Below are positions 33,401-41,900 of a DNA stretch of 64,000 nt, piece after piece (position 1 is the first letter of the stretch; the number at the start of each line of letters is the position of its first letter). The notes below the pieces were generated by a model. It was not told the DNA's origin. It searched no databases and saw only the letters and a program-made list of their open reading frames with translations. The DNA is taken from NCBI RefSeq assembly GCF_032118995.1, contig NC_092649.1:29278927-29342926 (forward strand), in the 5' to 3' direction. The stretch comes from Asterias amurensis. Lineage: Eukaryota; Echinodermata; Asteroidea; Forcipulatida; Asteriidae. Both the position numbers and the translations under genes were made by a program.

Positions 33401-35567
33401 GTTTCACCAAAATACTAAACAGCATTGTAGAAACTAAACCATAGACATTGATCAACCTCATTTATAAATATTCACATCACTATTCACAAGTTCATGTCAA
33501 GTATTAAAGATACAAGTTCCAACTATCTTGAAATGAGACGAACTGGGGCTTGCATGCCTCCCTCATAATCCATTGCAGTTTGTGAAAGATGCTTAAGACT
33601 AAACACCACTTTCTGCTTGGATACATAATTTTGCTTAGCTGTAAGCTTTATAACACTTATAGTCTAAGATGTTTTTATAAATTATTTCAAACAGTTTGCC
33701 TCTGCGTTTCTGGTCCAACGCCATCAAGCATCCAGACTACATCTTTGACATCCAACCTACTCCATCCGTTGAGGCAAGCATGGATGTGATTGGTCAGTTA
33801 TTCCATGATGCACACGACACCAAGACTGATAAACTTGGACAGGTAAAGAGAAACTGATGACAGAAAGGGTGGCTGTCTTAAAGGGTGGCTGTCTTAAAGG
33901 GTGGCTGTCTTAAAGGGTGGCTGTCTTAAATCACAGAAAAGCCAGATTGCATTCCCTTAGTGTCTGGTATAATACACTTGAGACAATTTTCATCAGTGCC
34001 ATTCTGCAAGATACAGACTGTGTATTCAATGCTGTAAAATTATTATTATTATATATTTCTGGTAATGAAACTAAAGAATTCTCATGAGTGAACTTAAAAT
34101 CACTCTAGCTTGCAAGCCTGAGGAGCCAAACACAATTTCTAACAGAGGAAGATTTTGCATTGATTGGATAACAATGGGGGAGCGGGTAGGGAAGCCCTAT
34201 GAGTTCAACATCCAACAAAGTAAAACAATAAACAAAGTAATATAACAAGATCAAACCACTTGAATGTTCTCCTTCAACCACTTTAGATCTTACTTCCAAG
34301 TTTCTGGACTTACTTATACCTTTGTGCTTTACTTTTGATCTGAATTGTTAACATTGACAGGAATCTTCCATCAACAAGTTCCTGTACAGCAGAGAGAAAA
34401 CCAAGTACCAGCGTCTTGTCCGACAGTACTATAAAGGTGTGGAGGAGTCTACACCGGTAACCACACAAGACCTCAACACTGAACTACAAAAAGCAAGTCA
34501 GGTAAAAGGACATTTCACAATCCAAATTTTTCAAAAACAATTATCAAAAATTCAAGTTAAATTCTCAAAACGTATTCAATTTGGTTAAATTATAAGATTC
34601 CTTCACACAGCACCATTGAATCCTTTTACTCCAAAGTCAAAACTTGAATAAAATGCTTATTTAGTTATATTTGGATTCACACTCGATGAATTCAATTGTA
34701 TTTGTTTTCTCTGTAGAATTTCACAGGATTGTTCAGCAAGCTTAGCACCTTAATGCAACTATGGGATCTTGTAAGTTGATTGATTTTATTTGTGAGAAAA
34801 AATGATATCATAAAACATACAATTGACACACAAGTTATATTAAAGGGGAGTTGTTCATCCACAAAAACACCTACTCTGTTCTGTAATTATTAGTTATGTT
34901 AAAAAATATAAATTTACCTCTTAAAATACAACCAGCCGAACATTTGATCTGCAATTTTGTGGAGTAAAAAAAACACACACAAAACCCCACAGTTTCAACG
35001 AGTATTAATGTGAATAATTGTTGTCTTCTTTTACAACCACATTTATTTCAAAACAAACCCTTTTTGTACAGCCAGAAGTGCCCAATCAGAACGCAACGTG
35101 TCCCTGGAATGTTTTTAGGTACATCATGCTCTAGCCTAAGTAAGTTTGATGGTGGACACATCATTAGTTAGATACTTCTGTATACACCAGAGCCAAACAG
35201 TGCACTCCTATACAGTGTCTACCACGCCTCAAAAATAGTTACAGGAACACCCTAAACATAAAATCCCATCAGCTCTATTCCCTCTTCAGTCTCCTGATAA
35301 AGACTAGAGCACCTTCTAGTTGAAATGTCTGGAATAAACCAACAGTTTCAGAGGCACTACTTCTTCATAGAATGGATTAATGCATGGCATGACCCCCAGA
35401 AATTAATAAACATCTCAATCATGAAAATTATTAACTTCTCTTTCTCTCTTTCAATCTGAAAACAGCTTCTTGTGGTGTTGAAGACAAAAGATCAAAGTGA
35501 TCAGAAGCATCTGGGATGCTTGCTGCAGGAAGTGAAAGAAACACTCTCCAGAGGCAATGCTTTGTAA
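6611..35567 (+). CDS. Plexin receptor with alternative first exons and duplicated internal exons
   Basis: Single-pass semaphorin receptor at the plasma membrane, predicted 2,039 aa with exon 1a or 1b, one exon 2 and both 114-nt cassettes (2,001 aa with one cassette). Order: signal peptide 1-28, sema ~40-500, PSI domains near 503-550, 660-705 and 822-875, four IPT/TIG repeats ~876-1260, transmembrane helix ~1279-1303, GAP segment 1, Rho-GTPase-binding domain ~1538-1660, a variable cytoplasmic linker, and GAP segment 2 to the C-terminus. About 41 coding exons join with consistent phases, and the total is a multiple of three. The plexin family is certain; the A/B class is not assigned. Oddities: three alternative first exons, a mutually exclusive second-exon pair, one GC-AG intron, a duplicated cytoplasmic exon and a missing arginine-finger pair. 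It lies between a tandem paralog upstream and a GAREM-like gene downstream. Confidence 0.93.
8545..8900 (+). promoter_or_regulatory. Putative promoter block of plexin first exon 1b
   Basis: Homologous to the block upstream of 1a. GCCCGCCCA lies at 8648-8656 and TGACTCA at 8673-8679, 265 bp before the ATG. CTCTGGAATCGCGG and the downstream GAGAGATCTTT..CCAGCCTTG block are also conserved. Function is inferred. Confidence 0.55.
8938..10104 (+). CDS. Plexin alternative first exon 1b (signal peptide + sema)
   Basis: 389 codons, intact, ending at donor CCA|GTGAGT in phase 0. It is almost identical to 1a and 1c in residues 30-188 and 262-380. It is the most divergent copy between residues ~189 and 261, where it has [13 protein letters not shown] and [10 protein letters not shown] and gains an extra cysteine (YVTC versus YVTG in 1a and 1c). 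Read-through past the donor would add 20 residues and a stop. It lies 2,327 bp after the 1a ATG, in the same orientation. Confidence 0.9.
10985..11340 (+). promoter_or_regulatory. Putative promoter block of plexin first exon 1c
   Basis: Third copy of the block: GCCCGCCCA at 11089-11097, TGACTCA at 11100-11106 (277 bp before the ATG), TCTGGAATCGCGG, and the proximal GAGAGATCTTTCTCCAGCC block. Similarity between units begins about 200 bp further upstream (near 10700) and includes TTTGCAAATTGCGTGACCCC, also seen near 8080. Confidence 0.55.
11377..12537 (+). CDS. Plexin alternative first exon 1c (signal peptide + sema)
   Basis: 387 codons, intact, with donor CCA|GTAAGT in phase 0. It is two residues shorter than the others: one leucine fewer in the signal peptide and one residue fewer at the 3' end. 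It shares [13 protein letters not shown] with 1a but differs at [16 protein letters not shown] and EEDFDSN. It lies 2,439 bp after the 1b ATG. All three copies feed the same downstream exons by phase, and none shows pseudogene damage. Confidence 0.9.
12662..13042. mobile_element. TTAA-bounded foldback element (MITE family 1)
   Basis: Starts TTAAAGGCAGTGGACACTA and ends with the inverted TAGTGTCTACTGCCTTAA. The centre is a near-palindrome built on GAGACCTCAAGTTC / GAGGTCTCGAAATC. ~380 bp, non-coding, located in the intron between exon 1c and exon 2a. Other copies: 13992-14361, ~38260-38620, 45221-45551, 49980-50356, 54443-54823 and 62578-62961. Confidence 0.88.
13524..13632 (+). CDS. Plexin mutually exclusive exon 2a
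   Basis: 109 nt between gtctag and gtacat, entering in phase 0 and leaving in phase 1. It encodes the end of the sema propeller, starting [18 protein letters not shown] and ending ASNAVLELS, corresponding to the segment just before the last propeller strands in plexins. Exon 2b, 44 nt downstream, is a homologous alternative (about two thirds identical in protein). Inclusion of both would add 218 nt and break the frame. Confidence 0.88.
13677..13785 (+). CDS. Plexin mutually exclusive exon 2b
   Basis: 109 nt between ttctag and gtatta, with the same phases as 2a. It encodes [18 protein letters not shown] ... SSNAALELS. The core [10 protein letters not shown] is conserved; the following loop (ADTT in 2a, GSNE in 2b) differs. 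Its acceptor is only 44 nt after the 2a donor, shorter than normal animal introns, which would block 2a-to-2b splicing sterically. Confidence 0.88.
13992..14361. mobile_element. TTAA-bounded foldback element (MITE family 1)
   Basis: Starts TTAAAGGCAGTGGACACTA and ends ...GTGTCCAGTGTCTTTAA, with a central GACCTCAGAATTAG palindrome. It lies in the intron between exon 2b and exon 3, in the opposite internal orientation to the copy at 12662, so the two flank the exon 2 pair as inverted copies. Confidence 0.88.
14527..22484 (+). CDS. Plexin constant ectodomain exons 3-20 (end of sema, PSI and IPT repeats)
   Basis: Exons 14527-14615, 15376-15504, 15613-15728, 15870-16002, 16245-16398, 16489-16588, 16862-16979, 17195-17329, 17818-17913, 18022-18130, 18776-18957, 19237-19394, 19873-19990, 20295-20431, 20605-20769, 21034-21169, 21286-21531 and 22308-22484. 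Exon 3 ([12 protein letters not shown]) closes the propeller. PSI 1 ([17 protein letters not shown]) is in exons 5-6, PSI 2 ([14 protein letters not shown]) in exon 9, and PSI 3 ([17 protein letters not shown]) in exon 13. IPT repeats begin at [52 protein letters not shown] and the exon 19-20 region. The 20431 junction needs a GC donor. All junction phases agree. Confidence 0.9.
18216..18485 (+). mobile_element. tRNA-derived SINE with (AAAC)n tail
   Basis: The head GTGGTCAAGTGGTTAGACTG and GGTTCGAACCC resemble pol III A and B boxes of a tRNA. A unique body and an (AAAC)n tail follow at 18464-18481. It sits in the intron between plexin exons 12 and 13. Confidence 0.7.
19413..19460 (+). repeat. 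Decayed echo of the 3' end of plexin exon 14
   Basis: CCATCTTAGATGGACTAGAGG... copies the exon end CCATCTGGATGGACTGGAAGC... and retains a gt donor (GTAAGT at 19455). The frame-breaking change indicates a non-functional relic of local tandem duplication. Confidence 0.7.
19495..19612. repeat. (GTTT)n microsatellite
   Basis: Long run of GTTT units with minor interruptions in the intron after exon 14. Confidence 0.9.
22441..22896 (+). repeat. Tandem array of decayed exon 20 end/donor units
   Basis: About five ~65-110-bp units starting at ~22441, 22538, 22621, 22729 and 22831. They repeat the coding end of exon 20, the donor and the beginning of the intron. Shared marks are CCAAGACAAAGAGAGAG, GTCTGGGTAAGTCTTAA and GAAACAACCATCTG. 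Unit 3 retains an exact GTCTGG|GTAAGT donor; unit 4 has a GC version. Confidence 0.75.
22998..23205 (+). CDS. Plexin exon 21 (transmembrane segment)
   Basis: 208 nt, phase 0 to 1. It encodes the membrane-proximal residues, a hydrophobic helix ([18 protein letters not shown] ...) and the basic stop-transfer stretch RLKRARR followed by the start of the juxtamembrane coil. The donor AAAG|GTCAGA is weak. Reading through it meets TAG at 23214-23216 after three codons, so intron retention would give a membrane-anchored receptor without a signalling domain. Confidence 0.88.
23631..26869 (+). CDS. Plexin exons 22-27 (juxtamembrane and GAP segment 1)
   Basis: Exons 23631-23773, 24549-24679, 25050-25115, 25820-25894, 26169-26235 and 26723-26869. 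Landmarks matching plexins are [75 protein letters not shown] and [10 protein letters not shown]. The usual LLLRRTESV arginine finger is replaced by LLLFSKTDSV across the exon 25/26 junction (25894|26169). The substitution lies in unambiguous exon sequence, and no alternative donor in exon 25 restores it. Confidence 0.88.
23884..24072. repeat. Foldback repeat with GGGCCCA ends
   Basis: Begins CAGGGCCCAATTTCACAGAG and ends with the inverted AAAAATGGGCCCTG; it contains GCTTAAGC-like internal pairs. Non-coding, intronic. Similar hairpin debris occurs near 47940-48130 and 57002-57092. Confidence 0.6.
26270..26540. repeat. Probable dispersed repeat fragment in plexin intron
   Basis: AT-rich stretch including GCATTTATAAGGCGCACTTTACTG and CAGTGTTCTGGAAGTGAATTC, which resembles a repeat I recognise as common in echinoderm introns. 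Recognition is from memory, so confidence is low. No coding exon seen. Confidence 0.35.
27110..29505 (+). CDS. Plexin exons 28-31 (Rho-GTPase-binding domain and linker)
   Basis: Exons 27110-27263, 27740-27840, 28816-28915 and 29450-29505. They encode the ubiquitin-fold Rho-GTPase-binding domain inserted in the plexin [36 protein letters not shown] and [16 protein letters not shown] match the plexin pattern (VKGLDCDTVTQAKEKLLDA in vertebrates). A less conserved linker with [16 protein letters not shown] follows. The intron between 27840 and 28816 carries a ~100-bp-arm palindrome and a SINE. Confidence 0.85.
28021..28231. repeat. Long GC-rich palindrome in plexin intron
   Basis: Arms 28021-28122 and 28132-28231 are reverse complements apart from a few mismatches, with a ~9-bp loop (CCCGGAATT). 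The arms contain GACAGCGCGCGCACCGACTC and are much more GC-rich than the surrounding intron. An RNA copy would form a very stable stem. Confidence 0.93.
28240..28580 (+). mobile_element. tRNA-derived SINE
   Basis: GATAAGAGCACTGAA ... CAGCAGAGTGTGGGTTCGATTC ... GACACTTGTGTCCCTGAGC is a tRNA-like head plus family body. The 3' end is GTGCTATATAAAAACTGG followed by a TTATTATTAT tail. Shares its head with elements at 58728, 61845 and (reverse) 41690. Directly abuts the palindrome. Confidence 0.75.
29549..29694. repeat. Perfect 65-bp-arm inverted repeat in plexin intron
   Basis: Arms 29549-29613 and 29630-29694 are exact reverse complements separated by 16 nt. The inner tips carry GTGTTGGCTCTGA / TCAGAGCCAACAC; the same motif occurs as single arms near 44879-44890 and 52639-52650 and in a hairpin at 31848-31998, so this is a foldback family. 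It ends 139 nt before the first duplicated cassette exon. Confidence 0.95.
29834..29947 (+). CDS. Plexin duplicated cytoplasmic cassette exon, copy 1
   Basis: 114 nt, 38 codons, phase 0/0: [20 protein letters not shown] then [18 protein letters not shown]. Flanks ttttag and gtaaga. It lies in the linker between the Rho-binding domain and GAP segment 2. Skipping or including it keeps the frame. The second copy is 541 nt downstream. Confidence 0.82.
30389..30445. repeat. (CT)n microsatellite
   Basis: Nearly uninterrupted TC dinucleotides just upstream of the second cassette exon acceptor. Absent from the equivalent position before copy 1. As a long pyrimidine tract 44-100 nt before the acceptor it could affect splicing (inference). 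Confidence 0.93.
30489..30602 (+). CDS. Plexin duplicated cytoplasmic cassette exon, copy 2
   Basis: 114 nt, phase 0/0: [20 protein letters not shown] then [18 protein letters not shown]. The core [16 protein letters not shown] is identical to copy 1; both ends differ. Intron sequence on both sides is also duplicated (unit about 655 bp). Inclusion may be joint, alternative or mutually exclusive; the sequence does not decide. Confidence 0.82.
30951..31331 (+). CDS. Plexin exons 34-35 (linker before GAP segment 2)
   Basis: Exons 30951-30999 ([16 protein letters not shown], phase 0 to 1) and 31258-31331 ([19 protein letters not shown] then RDWHL, phase 1 to 0). The acidic stretch and the WHL motif correspond to the plexin WHLVK segment that re-enters the GAP fold. 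Confidence 0.82.
31609..35567 (+). CDS. Plexin exons 36-41 (GAP segment 2 and C-terminus)
   Basis: Exons 31609-31746, 32962-33125, 33695-33842, 34361-34501, 34717-34770 and 35466-35567 (TAA). The first encodes [16 protein letters not shown] and [11 protein letters not shown]. The remaining five are near-identical at DNA level to the upstream paralog's exons at 693-3287. The LPLRFW motif, which contains the conserved GAP arginine of the second segment, is intact. The protein ends [10 protein letters not shown], without the PDZ-binding C-terminus typical of B-type plexins. Confidence 0.92.
31848..31998. repeat. Hairpin repeat (AGAAGAGCTGGTGTGGTCT arms)
   Basis: Left arm at 31848-31890 and right arm at 31958-31998 are largely complementary (AGAAGAGCTGGTGTGGTCT / AGACCACACCAGCTCTTCT). 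The inner spacer is unrelated AT-rich sequence. Related to the element at 29549. Confidence 0.75.
33863..33932. repeat. 17-bp tandem repeat, four units
   Basis: Four consecutive AAGGGTGGCTGTCTTAA units, against three at the paralogous position 1603-1652. Confidence 0.85.
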
Positions 35568-37272
35568 AATGTTCCTGATGTTTAATACTGGTTTTCCAGG
35601 TCAATTTCTGCCATTCAAATTCACACCTCAAGTTCGATCAATCAAGGTTCATTTAAGCTACTATTGCATTCAGTTTTGTTTTGGTGAACTCATTATTTTG
35701 TTCTGCTCATTCAGATTCATTTCAGTCATTGCTATTCATTTGTTGGCATTAAACACTACATGTTCGCTATTCAGTTGATTGTCCACCACCCATAAGCACT
35801 TGATGTAATTAAATGGTTAAAAAGCCTCTTGCTGTTGGCTCTTATGAAATTGAATGAAATGTTTGATATAATGAAGTTGAATGATCTTATACTTGAATTG
35901 TAAATACTTAACTGTTGAAGTTGAATGACTGTTGAATGCTTAAAATGTGAATTTTCAAATGATTAGTATTTGAATGAGCTGTGTGTTAAATAACCAAGGG
36001 TTCTTTGTTGACATTGGCCAGGAAAACATACAAGAAAGTAAGAGATAATCATTAAATGAGATGAGACTTGAATAATGTAATGTGTAAGAAATGTTGCTTC
36101 CCTTAGCCAGGTTTCTGTTTTGATTTGCCTGAGACAAAAGTATACAAATGTCTGTGCATAGACTTAAAATAATATTACAAAAAATGAGGAATGAAAATAA
36201 TAATGTCTGTCTGATCAGTTTTGAGGTTTATGTATTTTTCATGGTAACATTTTATTATTTTTATTCTTCTATTTTATTAGCTGAAATGTTTTTCAAAGTA
36301 ATAGGTTTTCCAGCACATGTTGGACAAAATACTTCACATTAGTTTCTAACAGTGTAGAGTTTGTTGTGGGTTTTTTAGGCAGTAAATCCTGAACGTTTAT
36401 GGAAACTCCCAGTCAGAACCATACCCAATCAGACTAAAAGATATTTAAATAATGGAATTTTGTACTCAATTTTTATATAATTTTGACCCAGTTTGCGGTG
36501 ATTTTTACACAGATTCTTGGACATGTTCACCCAGAAATTTGTCAATAAATTAACAGTGGTTTTTAATTTTGTTACCACCTATAGTAAACAATGAAAATGT
36601 GATTTTATTTTGCAAGACTGTGACGGTTAATTTGTATTTCTGAAGAAATATTTAACTTGTATACCATTTCAGTTTGTCTATTAATATTTGTTTAAATGAC
36701 AGTTCATAAATGCATGATTGTATAATACTCAGATAAATGTATGTTATTAAAGACATTTAATTATCATCTTCAAGATGTTTGTAAGTTGAAAGCTGTCATG
36801 CTACGTTGAAAATATGACATAAAGTATGAGGAAGTGAGACTTCAGGTGAAGTTGAAACACTCTTGTCCACAACATCACAAGCTGGAACATTGCCCTCACT
36901 GAAGTAAGTTGAAGCCATTCATTGGCTAAGAGTTTTACCCCAGGATGAATGCAGGTTCTATTCCATGAATGTTATACTTATAGGGTCAATTTTGAGGAAG
37001 AATATTTAATTTAAACCAATAGTTAAAACTTTTTCTTTGTACAATTGTTTATTATTCTGAATATTTTAAAATTGTGTTATCAATTTAGCTTATTTTGTTA
37101 ACAATTAAGAATTGTAAGCAGTGCCATAAAGTTGATCAACTTAATAAACAAAATATACAGAAGAGAATAATGCAGCTTTGATCTATTATTATTTATCTTG
37201 CCAAGTTTTCAACTAAAAGGACTATGCAACAATACATTTGTTCTGTTTAAAATGAGGATATGGAGCAATAGC

Positions 37273-37540
37273 TTAAAGGAATTCACGTTGCCTTGTATCG
37301 GTCGAGTTGGTCTTTTAAAAGCGTTTGTGACCATTTGTTATAAAATGCATATGGTTAGAAAGATGTTTTTAAAGTAGAATACAATAATCCACACACATTT
37401 GCCTCGAAATTGCGTGGTTTTCCTTTTACTTTTTGAACTAACACGGTAGGCCATATATTGACTCCCATAAATGGCCGACCGTGTTTGTGGACGCTTTTCA
37501 AAGACCAACTCGACCGATCCAAGGCAACATGTTCCTTTAA
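37273..37540. mobile_element. TTAA-bounded foldback element (MITE family 2), duplicate copy
   Basis: Same insertion as 4997-5233, with ~30 bp more in the centre, showing that the left copy is internally deleted. Confidence 0.85.
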
Positions 37541-38259
37541 AGGAATATAAAACTTTCAACTAATGGAATCAGATGACAAGACAACCTCATTCTAAAATGG
37601 TCAGGGGTCGATTTCGCAAAGATAGTCCTCACTTAATAGGACTATAGGCCTTGTCCTAGGAGTTATTAAAAATTTAGGGCTGGTCCTAAGTTAGGACAAG
37701 CAACTCGGGATAAGACTAGTCTTAACTCTTTGTGAAACCAAAGTGGACCAAACCACTGTGGCTCCAAATGCTATTGTTCTAATCTTAAAATAAATTTAAA
37801 ACAAAATCTGAATTATTGCTTTATAACATTGGGCGGGGAGGATGTGCTTATTGTCAGGTGGCCTAAGTATTTCGGCTGTGATTGTTGATTCCAACTGAGC
37901 CTGTTTGAGATTGCTGGTCAAGTTCTATTTTAGAGGGACTTGTCGTGGTTAATATTGCTTCCCTGTGCTTCGTCTTTCTATAAAATGATCCGGCTTCCTC
38001 TCACTTTCACCAAACTTACAGCAGATTGGTTTCAGTAATGGTGTTTACTGAAAGACACAGGACTCTCTTTACCAAACCATCGAGTTTGAGGTCTTTTTCG
38101 AGAAAAACAAACCAAACAAACCAAACAAACTAGGCTTGGGGTCTAGGGCTCCATTCAACTGTTTGAAGCCTCATGAAGGAAATAGTACTTGCTCTACCTA
38201 ATGGAAACCACGGCAAATCCGAAAGCCAAAGCTATGTCAAAAGGGTCCGCATATAGTAA

Positions 38260-38620
38260 TGTGCACTCAAAAGTAAATTACTCAAAATAATTTTAGCATA
38301 AAAACATACTTGGTACAACAATGAAGAGCTAATTTTGATTGTGTATTGTGAGACACAGCTCCCTCTGAAATAATAATGTAGTTTTTGAGAAAGAGTTAAT
38401 TTCCTACTCAAATACTCCAGCCTTTTATTATGCATCTAAAGCATACAAATTTGTACAACAATTAGGGTAGTTTTTTCTTTTAATATTCTCTGGCAAGTAC
38501 GAAGACAAATCAAATTGAGGCAAAACTTTCGCAGATTTGTTTTTTTATGCATACATGTTGGAATACACCAAGTTAAAATACTGGTCTTTGACAATTACAA
38601 AAGGTATTCAGTGCCTTTAA
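38260..38620. mobile_element. Family 1 foldback element at the duplication border
   Basis: Contains the family marks TAGCATAAAAACATACTTGG, GCTCCCTCTGAAATAATAAT, GTAGTTTTTGAGAAAGAG and an end at ...GTGCCTTTAA. The 5' end is degenerate. The left segmental copy contains only its first part (to ~6055). Confidence 0.65.
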
Positions 38621-38951
38621 TTGAAACTGCATGATCATGACATGGTTGGACCAAAAATAGACAAGAAAGGGGAATTCCCCCTGAGAGGGCAATTGTCACC
38701 TGGGAGGGTTGCGCTTGAATAAACAGGACAGCTCACTATCAAGGTCTGGCTGTGGCCGGCGGTACAAAGTACACCAGGAACATTAGAAGAGAGTAGTGTA
38801 ACAACAACATAGGAACTAGTGAATCTATGCTGCTGCAGTACATTCAGCAGGAAGACATCCAAACAGTTTGTGGACCAACCGGATTAGGAAGATAACTTAT
38901 TTGTTTGTTTTCTTTGTCTCTCACACGTCACATCCTCAGTGCATACTCACA

Positions 38952-41900
38952 ATGAGCTTTGGTACACCACCAGTTCCAGTAAGGAAGCCAAACGCAGTCC
39001 GGAGCATAAGCATGAGTAGTGGAATGTATCGGCCTCGGACCGTACTTCCCCCGGCACCGTGGGTGAAGCAAAAGAAACAGAAACCACCGGCCCAGCCCCC
39101 AGCCTACGAGCCCAAACCCCCGGAGGATTTCCCCATGAAGTTGACTCTGAAGCTAGAGGATGAGGATAGAGACACCGATATCGCGAAGCTCTGCAGCGAT
39201 GCCTTGACGGAGTTACCTCTACTAGTGCAAGTGAAGGAGGCATTTGAGGTGGAAGGGAGCCCAGTGAAACTGGAGAAGGGTGAAATGTTGATGCTGCACT
39301 TCATTGGGGAGATACCAAGGGTACACGCTGTGGACTCATCGAATGGCAGCGAGATGTGGCTACCGGTCCAAGCTGAACAGGAGTACGAACGCCTCCCGTT
39401 AGGTAAAGTAAAAATGCAATTTATTTATTGAGACTGACGTCGCATAACTCATACAAGTACAAATTTGTAGGTGTTTAGACTCCACAGTTGTTGGCAATCA
39501 ATGGGACCATGGAGCTCAAAGTTACAGAACACCATGTATTTGTCCCCGTACCCTCCAATTCCTTCATGTTCTTCATGTTCTTCAGCCCTACAAGTGTTTT
39601 CAAAAACACATTTTTAAAACCAAGTATACCATAATAGTACAAAATTGTATTTTTCTTTCATTTGTTATTTATTGCAATTCTTCCTCATACAAAAAGGAAG
39701 TTACATGCTACAATATGCAGTGGGAATATATGATGGTTTTTATTATGGTGCTATGACATAATGTACAAGGGTCAGATGAGGCTCATGGTGTTGCTTTCAG
39801 AACTCTTTTACAAATGTTGCTTTCAGAACTCTTTTACAAATGTTGCTTTCAGAACTCTTTTAAAAATCAATTAAAAAATGTAGTTTCCTGAACAACTTAG
39901 CCAGGAGTAATTTACTTTTTAGTTCCGTATAGTCGAGTGATGTTTCCACATTAAAGAGCCAATTCAGAGGGGAAAAAACAAGGAACTTTATGAGGAGCTT
40001 AATTTGCCACCACCACCCTGTGTTTGCTTCATTCTGTGTCATGACCAATACCCTTAGGTGAAGGAAAAAAGGAGAAAGGGAATAAAGGAAGGAGAAATCA
40101 TTGGAAAGATTACTGATTATATTACTTTTAAATTGGACAAGGGTACACCCAGATGTATTTTGTTAAATGCCTTTCTTTCAAACTGATTATAATTGTTTAA
40201 AGCGGTATCTAACATTCCTTTAAATACCATTGCATAAAATTTTCCCTCATTCAAAAATAAAAAATCTCGCTTATAAATATAAGTGTTTTAGTTCTCAAAG
40301 ATTCCAACTTGATCAGTATTCAGCAGATTCACAATGTATCTACAGAGCTAACCATGTACAACAACCAGTAGACTTGTGACAAGTCTACTGCACAATTTCT
40401 TTTTTTTAAAGTAAGGTCAGAAATAATTCCTAAAAACAGATGAACAATAAAACTGCAATCTATGCTTGGTAAATATATCATTTTAAAAACTGTTGAGCTA
40501 TTCTATGCACTATGAACATAATGTTCTTCAATACTGATGAAAAGACTGTGTAGACTTGAAGTCTTTGTTAATGAGTGGATAGTTTTCTCATATGTCCACA
40601 CTTTGTATTTAATGGCCCAAAAAATGAAATAAATAACCTGTAACTTTAGAGTTAGTTGATTACTCCATTCCAACCAGGACTCAGTTTTAAGCTTTCCAAA
40701 CTCTGTTTTGTTTTAATTTTTAAATGTCTAGATCCAAGGCTGGATGATAAGTTAATCATGGGGGTGACTGCTTTAATGCAATCCAAGCCGATGCCATCTG
40801 TTGTTCGTGCAGTGGAGGGCTATGGCTCAGATGACTGCTCAGAATGTGTGGATACGGAGGATATTATCCAGATCAGCCACGTGGAGGAGTCCGTCAGGCG
40901 GGATGGCAGCCAAAAAGTATGGAATTACTAAGAATTATTAAAATAAATATGGTTTGCTTTAAAGCTGACAGCTGATTGACTACAACCATAGAGCATCTAC
41001 ATAGCTCTATGACTACATCGCTTCTACCATTGCCTCCTGCTCCAATAACAAACACATATGATAGCCAAGAACGCATTAGAAGACACTGCAAATAATCAAA
41101 TTAAAATATAATATGAGCATGCCCCAAATCAATGAAAAACCCAAACAAACACCACAACAAACAAATAAACAAACACACGACCAAACCAATACAAACCAAC
41201 GCAGTACTAAGCCTGATTTAATAAAATGTTTATCAATGGTTCCTTTGTGCGTTTCAAAAACTAGAGGAAGTCAATCATTTCATGAACCAATGTACCTGAT
41301 AATATTTTAATGTTTTTTTTTATTATTATAGATTTTGATCGCCACAAACCAGGTCGGACATAACCTTCGCCTTCATAAGGACATGGAATGTGCATACTTC
41401 ACCACCATGCTCTCAGCCTTGTTCCTTCATATGTCACAGCTGGTTGAATTAGACTTCCCACAAGTAAGTGGCCCCTCTCCAGTTAATAATAAAGCTTTCT
41501 TTGAAACCATTAAAGGCAAAGGATACCTTTGGAATTTTCAACGGGTCGATTGTTTTAATCAGGATTTATAGGAATAATATAATAACAACAATAATATCCA
41601 AGTCGTATAAAGCGTGCGTATCTACTAAACAAGGTACTCAAGGCAAACAGAAAGATAGGTAATTGCAATGATGAATTTGAAATCCAATTATTTAGTACCT
41701 TATGAGGGTTTACACGGTGCTATATGGCGCATACAGCAGCCACAGCCAGGAACACCGGGGTGAACCCCTTCTCTTTTCGAAAAGTGCACTGTGTTCTTTT
41801 ACATGCATTACACAACTCTTAACGTCCCATCCAAAGGACGAAGCAATGGTTTAAAGTGTCTTGCTTAAGGACACAAGTGTTATGGCTGGGGATTCGAACC

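Larger units (their letters stand above)
32267..38370. repeat. Segmental duplication, right copy
   Basis: Matches 1-6055 from the last long intron of the plexin through its 3' flank. Similarity to the left copy ends inside the family 1 foldback element at ~38260-38620, which is complete here but cut short in the left copy. Confidence 0.93.
35568..38951. other. 3' flank of plexin and spacer to the GAREM-like gene
   Basis: No coding exon seen. Contains a candidate polyadenylation signal AATAAA at 37143-37148, the family 2 element (37273-37540), a family 3 hairpin (37606-37740) and a family 1 element (38260-38620). The last ~330 bp before the next ATG probably hold its promoter and 5' UTR; CATCCTCAG at 38932-38940 is a possible acceptor for an upstream non-coding exon. 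Confidence 0.55.
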
